A program made the position numbers and the translations under genes. A stretch of 64,000 nt of DNA from Tetracentron sinense (taxonomy: Eukaryota; Streptophyta; Magnoliopsida; Trochodendrales; Trochodendraceae): contig CM026551.1 of the NCBI GenBank assembly GCA_015143295.1, positions 14,619,827-14,683,826 on the forward strand, in the 5' to 3' direction. Of the stretch, positions 57,725 through 64,000 are shown piece after piece (the first letter of the stretch is position 1; every line of letters begins with the position of its first letter). The notes under the pieces are model-generated. The model made no database searches. It saw only the letters and a program-made list of their open reading frames with translations, and was not told the origin of the DNA.

Positions 57725-58267
57725 GTAAAACATCCATGGAAGGTTCTACCTCCAGCTCTTGAGGCTTCTGTAAATGCGATTGCCAGCATTCTATCTTGGG
57801 ACGGGCGATCTGGGATTTCATTACCATTGGAATCTGTTGAGTCACCATCTTCAATGTCGAATGCCAAAGAGATTGACATGTCAACACCAGGGAAAAGGAA
57901 AAGAAAGAGTCTCAATTCAAATGGTTTTCTTAAATCACTAATGAGCAACGACTCGCCTCATCATCAAAAATCCAGGACGTTGATATCGAAAGATTCACAT
58001 CAAAATGACCTGCCAAGCAACAATAGACCACCACCATATACTTCAGCACTTACAAATCCGTATCAAAGGACACCAACAGAAGTTCCACCATATACTTCAG
58101 TACAGACAAATCCGTATCAAAGAACACCAACGCAAGTTCCACCATACACTTCAGTACATACAAATCTGTCTCAAAGGACGCCAACACAAGTTCCAGGTTT
58201 AGCTGGGTATGGTTTGGCAAGGTATGGAACATATGGGTCAAGGGAGAACTCTTTCGAAAGGCAGTGA
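57725..58267 (+). CDS. DExH6: Helicase exon 14 (C-terminal tail with 18-residue repeats)
   Basis: Acceptor TTTTGCAG, then VKHPWKVLPPALEASVNAIA, a Ser/Lys-rich stretch with KRKRK, three 18-residue repeats and YGLARYGTYGSRENSFERQ before TGA. The basic KRKRK could be a nuclear signal. The TGA may itself replace an Arg codon (CGA), since related proteins seem to extend a few residues further; this is uncertain. Confidence 0.8.
   Translation, partial: VKHPWKVLPPALEASVNAIASILSWDGRSGISLPLESVESPSSMSNAKEIDMSTPGKRKRKSLNSNGFLKSLMSNDSPHHQKSRTLISKDSHQNDLPSNNRPPPYTSALTNPYQRTPTEVPPYTSVQTNPYQRTPTQVPPYTSVHTNLSQRTPTQVPGLAGYGLARYGTYGSRENSFERQ
58031..58192 (+). repeat. Three 54-bp coding tandem repeats
   Basis: Units at 58031, 58085 and 58139 encode variants of PPYTSVQTNPYQRTPTQV. 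They keep the reading frame. Confidence 0.95.
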
Positions 58268-59705
58268 GGGAGCAGGCATTAATAAGAATGACCTGTGCAT
58301 ACATTCAGATGTTATTGATGGAAATTTGGGGGAGAGAGAGCTCTGGTTTTTCGTCGTCATACTGAAGCAGCTCCAGGCAAGTTCTGAGGTCTCTGAAATA
58401 TGCATCATTGTTAGTTTTGCTACACAACCATACATCCATCTTTTGTGTAAAAGAATACAACGGCCAGTGCAATATTTTTTCAGAAGGAAATTGCTTACAG
58501 CCATCATTAACCTGCAATCAACCATATCTCTCTGTCCTCATGATACTTATATGCATCAGGGGCTGGGTAGGGCTGCATTCAAGGCAAGCTGGCTTGTGGG
58601 CTCGACTTGTTTAAGCTAAAGCTCAAGCCAGACCTTGTTTGATTTGGCTCAGCTCGAAGCTTGGCTCGTTTTGGGCTTGGCTTGAGCTCAATTTGGCTTT
58701 GATATTATACACACACATCTACACATGCAATATACTTGGGTAATATTATTTATATTGTTACAAAATAATTTTTTTTACTTTCTCTGTTTTATATCATAGA
58801 TTGTAGTAATTTTTTTAATTCATAATATATAAGTTTAAGAGAGAATAATAACAAAATAGAAACTCTGAACTAGCTCTCTACACTTTGGACCTTGGACAGA
58901 AGTACTTATATCTTCCTACTTTTCGCTCACACCTTTAAAAAAAAGATTTTGCTCATCTCTAATTGGTGCTGGCGAGAGACCGTAAACACCTACTCTCAAG
59001 GCGTAGCATACAGGATGTACACAACACCTTTTTTTTAGGTGTGTACATGAGGTATGTGGCACCATAGGAGTGAGTGCCAGCACCGACGACTGGAGTTGTG
59101 TAAAAAAAACAAGAGCTCTGATTAGAGGACTGCAAGTTCCTCTTCCAAGAAGAAGAAGCCGACCACCCCCTAATCACATTGGGAAAAATAAATAAAACAA
59201 AATTTTCACTGCCATGTGTCAATTTGGAATTAAGCGGTCAGTTTGGAAGAGAACCCTGCTATTTCTTTTCCATTTACGAAATAAAAAACAGCAAACTTCC
59301 AGAACTCTCAGGTTGCAACATGTGTAGCTATTTTTTCCAGCACCAGTAAGAGACCTTAACTCTCTCTTTAAAAAACAGAAATTGATTTTTATAACATAGA
59401 GAGATTGGAACGTGCGTCTTGGGCCAAGCACTCCTCTAAACAAATAGCCTAATTTTACAGCCTTCTTTTGGGCACTCTCTTGGTTGGGATAGTAGTTAGT
59501 TGTTACAATCGAGAGCTGGCCCACCATTTACTTGAACGCCGTTGGATATTTAATCGGGCGGTCCAGTTGGTACTATTAGAGTTCTTTCAATCAACTATAC
59601 AAAAAATCAGAACTTTTTAATTTTCCGGATAAGCTCAACTCGTTTGCTTTTTTTTGTCTATCTTATTGATGACATGCTCAACTCGTTTCCATTATCTTAA
59701 TTCAC
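58268..59705. other. Intergenic stretch between helicase and kinase genes
   Basis: It starts with probable 3' UTR of the helicase gene. A hAT-like segment starts near 58566 (TAGGGCTGCATTCAAGGC) and runs through GGCTTGG/GGCTCG-rich sequence to about 58695, like the element at 61918. The repeat shared with 28.3 kb lies at 59176-59250. No further gene is seen. Confidence 0.45.
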
Positions 59706-59777
59706 ATGTGCAGTGGAATAATTAGTACCCTGAGTGAGTCACGCATAAAAAGCTTAAAATTGGAGAGGGAGAGAGAG

Positions 59778-60386
59778 ATGGAAGGAGTAGTGGGGCAAGT
59801 GATAATAGCGATGAAAGGGCACCCAGGCACGGGCAAAAGCACGTTGGGTCGAGCACTAGCTGGAGCTCTGAAATGGCCTCTCATCGACAAAGACGACGTT
59901 CGTGATTGCACTGCACCCCTTGATCAACAGTACTCCCTCCCAGTCTCAGTCCTCAACGACCTCTCCTACCAGGTCATCTGGTCAATTGCCCGAACCCAGC
60001 TTCTTTTGGGCCTTAGCCTCGTCCTCGATTCCCCTCTCTCTCGCCGGGCCCACCTCGATCGACTGCTCCAATTAGCCTCTTCTTCTTCTGGTGGGGCACG
60101 CGTCTTCGTCGTTGAGTGCATACCTCAAGATCAGCTTCAATGGCGCCGGAGGCTTCAGCGGAGGGCTGCTTCTGATACTGCCAGCTGGCATAAGCCTGCC
60201 ACTTGGCAAGAGCTGGAGACACTGGTGGAAGGCTATGGTGGGTCCTCGGATTACGATGTCGGTGGCGTGCCGAAGCTGGTCGTCAACACCACAGCTGCTG
60301 TTGGGATTGAGGAGCTTGTTTCGGAGATACTGCAGTTCATTGTCTCCCATGCTGGTGACCGTACTGAGTCAACGGACTTCGAGTAG
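59778..60386 (+). CDS. P-loop kinase-like protein (AAA_33 type), 202 aa, intronless
   Basis: This intact single-exon frame starts at an ATG preceded by a GA-rich leader. An earlier in-frame ATG at 59706 would add 24 residues of no family character, so the second is preferred. Residues 8-12 (VIIAM) form the first beta strand and GHPGTGKST at 14-22 is the Walker A loop with Lys20. PLIDKDDVRD at about 34-43 resembles the second acidic motif of small-molecule kinases, LVLDSPLSRRAHLDR fits the Walker B side, and VFVVECIPQDQLQWRRRLQRR resembles the Arg-rich lid. This layout matches the predicted-kinase AAA_33 group in plants. The substrate is unknown; a small metabolite or RNA end is possible. Codon use is GC-richer than its surroundings. 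No lesion is seen. Confidence 0.85.
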   Translation: MEGVVGQVIIAMKGHPGTGKSTLGRALAGALKWPLIDKDDVRDCTAPLDQQYSLPVSVLNDLSYQVIWSIARTQLLLGLSLVLDSPLSRRAHLDRLLQLASSSSGGARVFVVECIPQDQLQWRRRLQRRAASDTASWHKPATWQELETLVEGYGGSSDYDVGGVPKLVVNTTAAVGIEELVSEILQFIVSHAGDRTESTDFE

Positions 60387-60449
60387 GAGGACGTGTATGT
60401 TATCCCTTATCCGCTTTGGACTTTTTGTTGTTATGGTAACTTGTGTTAA

Positions 60450-60455
60450 ATAAAC
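60450..60455 (+). terminator. Polyadenylation signal of the kinase-like gene
   Basis: AATAAA lies 64 bp after the stop codon. Confidence 0.55.
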
Positions 60456-60623
60456 TTGGCAACAACGCCCACTCACAAATACTAATATTACTAACCGTTG
60501 TGTTTTTTGAAAAAAATAAAATAAAAACTTAGACAAGAAACACAACTAAAAATTGGGAGAAAATATATTTACATCCCCTTACACATAGACTCTTTAGGTA
60601 CCCATACTTTTTTTTTTAATTAA

Positions 60624-60913
60624 GGCCTCGGATTGTCTTTGGCAAAGCCAGAAAGGGCTCTCGGGCCAACCATAGAATAAGGTATGTGACATTAAAAAGA
60701 GGAGAAGTCATTTCATTTACTCCCCATGATTTTGACTTCTCCCCACTTGATATCTCTTTTCCTTTATCTTAACACCTTATCGCCATGTGTCGTATAGTGT
60801 GTGGAGAAGTCAAAATCATGGGCCCATGATTTTGACTTCACCACCACTTGTCCCCTATTCTATGGTCTATGGTTGCCCGAGACAAGCCCTCTCTGGCCAG
60901 ACAATCTGAGACT
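60624..60913. mobile_element. Mutator-like MITE nested in the left arm
   Basis: The ends GGCCTCGGATTGTCT and AGACAATCTGAGACT are inverted repeats, with T/A-rich flanks (TTTTTAATT and TTTTTTAAAT) as a possible target duplication. It shares TGATTTTGACTTCTCC and the CACATG/TGTCG arms with 11064-11654. Confidence 0.7.
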
Positions 60914-61027
60914 CTTTTTTAAATAATGACACTTACACCCCTTTTATTGGTTGGTCTTTAGTCAACTGATATAATTATTTTTGTAAGTGTATAAACTTTC
61001 AAAATTGCCCTCTCTACTAGAAACCAC

Positions 61028-61310
61028 ATGCTCTTCGGCTCTTGAGGCCGTCATGTGTCCCTTTTGACACTTCTTAACAGTGGTTAAGACTCACCTACCC
61101 ATCATTGGTTTTTAGAAAAAAACATAAATTCTTTTTTTTAATATTAAAAAAAACACTAAAAACAATTTTAAAATTTTTAAAAACAAAATTCATATTTAAA
61201 AAAAAACAAAGATGGGTGGGTGAATCCTAGGGGTGGGTAAATCTTAACCACGGTTAAGGGTGTCAAAAGGGACACGTGGCGACCTCTCGGTGAAATTTCG
61301 AGAATTTCGG
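61028..61310. mobile_element. Foldback MITE (AACCAAGG family), central copy 1
   Basis: The left arm GAGGCCGTCATGTGTCCCTTTTGACAC and the right arm GTCAAAAGGGACACGTGGCGACCTC are inverse of each other. Between them are TAACAGTGGTTAAGA...CACC and GGTGGG...ATCTTAACCACGGTTA. Confidence 0.7.
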
Positions 61311-61512
61311 ATTTCTCGCCAAAATTTTGGAGTTTTAATTTTTCTAATATTTTATTAAATTAAATATATTCATGATATTTGAGAATATTATGGCTGAAAT
61401 TTTAATTTCGTTAGATATAATATTTTATTATAATTTAATATACGTATATACATTGTTATTTAATTTTTAAAATAAAAATTTAAAATAATTTAATATACGT
61501 ATATACTATTGT

Positions 61513-61823
61513 CAAATCCGGTTATCACCCCTTGAGGTCGTCACGTGTCCCTTTTGACACCCCTTAACTGTGGTTAAGATTCACCCACCCCTAAGGTTCA
61601 CCTACCCATCTTTAAAAAAAAAAATAATATTAATTCTGTTTTTAAAAATAAAAAAACTGTTTTTAGTGTTTTTTTAATATTAAAATATTTTTAAAAAGAA
61701 TTAATATTTTTTTTTCCTGAAAACCAAGGATAAGTGGGTGAACCCTAAGGTGGGTGAATCTTAACCACAGTTAAGGGGTGTCAAAATGGACACATGGCGA
61801 CCTCAAGGGTTGTAGAGGATTTG
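61513..61823. mobile_element. Foldback MITE (AACCAAGG family), central copy 2
   Basis: The left end is CAAATCCGGTTATCACC, then GAGGTCGTCACGTGTCCC. The inverse arm ends GGCGACCTCAAGGGTTGTAGAGGATTTG. It is the most complete copy, with arms of about 55 bp. Confidence 0.75.
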
Positions 61824-61917
61824 GTTTCTAGTAGAGAGGACAATTTTGAAAGTTTATACACTTAAAAAAGTAATTCTGTGAGTTGACAAATGGTCAACCA
61901 ATGGAAGGGGTGTAATT

Positions 61918-62393
61918 AGGGTTGTATTCGTTCTGGGCTTGGCCAAGCCATGCTCGGCTTGAAAGGGTTTGTTCTAGGCCTGAAGCCCGGCTCGGGCCGA
62001 AATCAAGCTTGAAAGCTCGACCCGAATTCAAAAGTCTGGCTCGAAGCTGGGCTCGGCCCGAATTGATTCAAGCTCGAGCCAGGTTTGTCTTGTCTTGGCT
62101 TGGCTCAATCTCGGCTTGAATACTTTTTTTTAAAATTATATTATTTATATATATAACAATAATATATATAAATAATATTTTTATTTTTTAATAATATTCG
62201 AGTCGAGCTGAGCTCGGGCTGAACCGAGCCTCAATCGAGCCGGGCTGAATCAAACAAGGGTTGGACCGAACTCGGCTTGATTGGATTTTCAAGTTTTTTT
62301 TTAGGCTTGGCTTGGCCCATCCAAACCTAAAATTTGAGTCAATCTCAGGCCGAACTGGGTTGAGCTGAGCCGCACAAACGGGCTGATCGCTAG
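61918..62393. mobile_element. hAT-type element nested in the right arm
   Basis: It begins AGGGTTGTATTCG and ends CGGGCTGATCGCTAG, which fit plant hAT ends. The flanks GTGTAATT and GTGCAAGT (8 bp, six matching) correspond to the interrupted arm sequence. The body is rich in GGCTCGG/CCGAGCC. The frames across it are repeat artefacts. Confidence 0.65.
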
Positions 62394-62639
62394 GTGCAAG
62401 TGCCATTATTTTAAAAAGTAAGGGTACTTAATGTACTTTCAAAAAACTGAGGGGTGTATGTGTATTTTCATCAAACATCAGGGGGTGTAAATGTTTCTCC
62501 TAAAAATTGTGTTAGAAATCTAATTTGTTCTCCCATGTTTTTACTTATTTTCTCAACAATCAAACATGTCATCATTTGACAAGAAAGTAAAAGAAAGTTT
62601 TTTGTTTTTCAAAACAATATTTTGAAATTTTTACACAAA

Positions 62640-63250
62640 ACATGTTTGGTTCTGTGCCTCCCAAGCGGGACTCTTGAAAACCTCCTGACTCAGGTTGTAT
62701 TAAGATGGATAGAGATGGTTCGGTTCGTAACAACCAATGCAGGTATGACTTTATTTTAAGGAATGTGGAGGGGTGCCCAAGTGACCACACAACGGGGGCT
62801 AAAGAGGAGGGGTCAGTTATTTCTATGGAGCTCCTTGCAATTTGCAAGGGCCTTGAGGTAGCCCTTCACTTTGGATTCAAAAGTATTCAGGTGGGGTCCA
62901 ATTCTATGTGGGTCGTTGGTTGTATTAACAGCAACACATGTGGTCGACCGTGGAAAGAGGTTGTTTTCCTCGCCAATATTAATAGGATATTAGTTGTTTT
63001 GACTACTTTGAGATTTGTCATGTCCCTCGTGAAACTAATAGGGCAGTCGACTTCTTATGGAAGCTTTGCTTTGCATAGCCCCTACAGAGATCGAAAATAA
63101 TAGGGCAGTCGACTTCTTATGGAAGCTTTGCTTATAGCCCCTACAGAGATCGAAAATAATAGGGCAGTCGACTTCTTATGGAAGCTTTGCTTTGCATAGA
63201 CCCTACAGAGATCAGTTTCAACCCGTCTGATTTTCTTCAAGGATTGACTA
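62640..63250 (+). mobile_element. LINE RNase H domain relic
   Basis: The plus-strand frame from about 62705 carries a plant LINE RNase H signature: SMELLAICKGLEVALHFGF, VGSNSMWVVGCINSN, and, after a frameshift, CHVPRETNRAVDFLWKL. The catalytic Asp expected in (E/D)SDS is Gly-Ser-Asn-Ser here, and the end is disrupted by tandem duplication. Confidence 0.7.
63041..63212 (+). repeat. Three near-identical tandem units (59-62 bp)
   Basis: Units starting GGGCAGTCGACTTCTTATGG at 63041, 63103 and 63162. The middle one lacks three bases. They duplicate the end of the RNase H motif. Confidence 0.9.
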
Positions 63251-63277
63251 AAATTATTAATGAAGATGGGACGAGGT

Positions 63278-63343
63278 CTAGATTTATGTGAATGTAGTTT
63301 TTCTATTTGTCTAGATTTATGTGAATGTAGTTTTTCTATTTTC
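63278..63343 (+). repeat. 33-bp tandem duplication
   Basis: CTAGATTTATGTGAATGTAG... is repeated at 63278 and 63311 with almost no difference. Confidence 0.85.
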
Positions 63344-63526
63344 TAATGCAGGTCAGGGTCTGCTTAATCCCAGCTTTTCTCTTTAAAAAAAAGAAAAAGA
63401 AGAGACCATGTTTCTACATTTTGTTTTCATAAAAAAAAAAAAAAACTAATTTTTTGAAAATCAAGGGAAAAGAAAATTTCAATTACCTTTGTTTTTTAAA
63501 ACAAAAAACAGAAGCAGAAAATAGGA

Positions 63527-63800
63527 ACTGCTGCACCATCCACCACTCACCACTACTACCACCCACTACTACTACCACGCTACCCACAATCACAATACTA
63601 TCACCACTACCACCACACCAGCACACTAAACTCACCCACACCACCACCAACCATCACACCACCACACTACACTCACCCACACCACCACCAACCACCAACC
63701 ACCACCACCACCACCACCACCACACTATACTCACCTACACCACCACCCACCACCGCAATACTACCACCACACCACCACTAATCTCTACCACCACCATGGG
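63527..63800. repeat. ACC-rich low-complexity tract
   Basis: About 270 bp composed almost only of CCA, CAC and CTA units with a pure (ACC)n core near 63699-63723. The His/Thr/Pro-rich frame across it is an artefact. Confidence 0.9.
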
Positions 63801-64000
63801 ATTGGAATTGTTTACTTATTAAGTTCATCATATTTATCAAACACTTTTTTTTGTTTGTATTTTTTTTTAAAAGTAACAATAAATAATGTCAAACATGTTT
63901 CTACTTGAAATAAGAAATTGAGAAGAATAGTTTTTTTATTCTCTTCAACATTCTAGATCCTACAATCAAGCATACAACTATAATCTACAGGATAGGAAAG
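63801..64000. other. Gene-free edge
   Basis: AT-rich sequence without recognisable features. Confidence 0.4.

Larger units (their letters stand above)
34756..58267 (+). pseudogene. DExH6: DEAH-box RNA helicase of the DExH6/NIH type, 14 exons, frame broken in exon 13
   Basis: Exons: 34756-34885, 41217-41307, 41546-41864, 42043-42117, 43406-43450, 48435-48525, 48648-48706 (or 48715), 49350-49511, 53606-53658, 54051-54084, 54366-54455, 54550-55554, 55953-57025 and 57725-58267. Phases agree at every junction. The order R3H, GETGCGKTT (motif I), TQPRRIS (Ia), DEIH (II), SAT (III), two ankyrin repeats, helicase C, HA2 and OB-like tail is that of Arabidopsis nuclear DEIH helicase NIH/DExH6 and its paralogue DExH2. 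These proteins unwind nucleic acid in the nucleus using ATP. About 1,256 codons remain; the Arabidopsis relative is longer. Lesions: TAA at 56361-56363, a 1-nt deletion near 56393-56402, and TAG at 56609-56611. Motif VI reads QREGHAGR instead of QRxGRAGR. Exons 1-12 are intact, so a truncated product lacking the OB-like end is possible. Confidence 0.85.
60553..62512. mobile_element. Long-inverted-repeat (foldback) element with nested insertions
   Basis: The left arm is 60553-61027 and the right arm 61823-62512. Matching segments in inverse order are GGGAGAAAATATATTTACATCCCC/GGGGGTGTAAATGTTTCTCCT; GTACCCATACTTTT/AAAGTAAGGGTAC; AATAATGACACTTACACCCC/GGGGTGTAA-plus-GTGCCATTATT; and TATAAACTTTCAAAATTG...TCTCTACTAGAAACCA with its inverse. 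A MULE-MITE splits the left arm, a hAT element splits the right arm, and two foldback MITEs fill the centre. No transposase frame is present. Confidence 0.7.

Noticed and set aside
59706-59777. Upstream ATG of the kinase-like gene
   Set aside because: The extra 24 residues are charged and unlike the family, and the second ATG sits right before the beta strand that leads into the P-loop.
63454-63822. 122-residue His/Thr/Pro-rich frame
   Set aside because: It is the translation of the ACC-rich low-complexity tract.
1-64000. tRNA, rRNA, microRNA or organellar insert
   Set aside because: By eye I found no tRNA cloverleaf boxes, rRNA cores or organelle genes. Many long hairpins exist but are explained by foldback MITEs. 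A covariance-model scan would be decisive.

Overview
This is nuclear DNA of a flowering plant. The evidence is spliced genes with GT-AG introns that are often several kilobases long, plant gene families (a DExH6/NIH-type helicase with R3H and ankyrin modules, a plant O-fucosyltransferase-family protein, a DGAT3-like iron-sulfur module), AT-rich intergenic sequence, and a dense load of plant transposon types. I cannot name the species. No prokaryotic, organellar or viral block is visible.

Layout. 1-9 kb is transposon debris (a hAT-like relic, a 73-bp tandem array, a Ty3/gypsy gag-protease relic on +). It is followed by one clean terminal exon of an RBR-type E3 ubiquitin ligase (8849-9227, +) whose upstream exons I cannot find. 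9.2-15 kb holds two adjacent Mutator-like MITEs and a GCTAGC-ended MITE. 15077-16414 (-) is an intact, single-exon O-fucosyltransferase-family gene with a likely 5' UTR intron. 17.4-34.3 kb has no intact gene. It holds hAT MITEs with 8-bp target duplications, foldback MITEs, a complete TRIM retrotransposon (26852-27756), a probable gypsy LTR and a DGAT3-like fragment (31623-32039).

34756-58267 (+) is one 23.5-kb gene with 14 recognisable exons: a DEAH/DExH RNA helicase of the DExH6 (NIH) type, in the order R3H, DEXH, ankyrin, helicase C, HA2 and OB-like tail. Introns 1, 5 and 8 (6.3, 5.0 and 4.1 kb) are packed with copia, gypsy, Helitron, hAT and foldback insertions. The reading frame is broken in exon 13 by two stops and a 1-nt deletion, and helicase motif VI has His where an arginine-finger Arg is expected. 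Intron 8 carries a diverged second copy of part of exon 13 that still has the undamaged bases at two of the lesions.

59778-60386 (+) is a small intronless P-loop kinase-like gene. 60.5-64 kb is a nested structure: a long inverted-repeat element with a MULE-MITE in one arm, a hAT element in the other and two foldback elements in its centre. After it come a LINE RNase H relic and an ACC-rich low-complexity tract. The genes do not form a pathway. The main interest is transposon nesting and the decay of the helicase.
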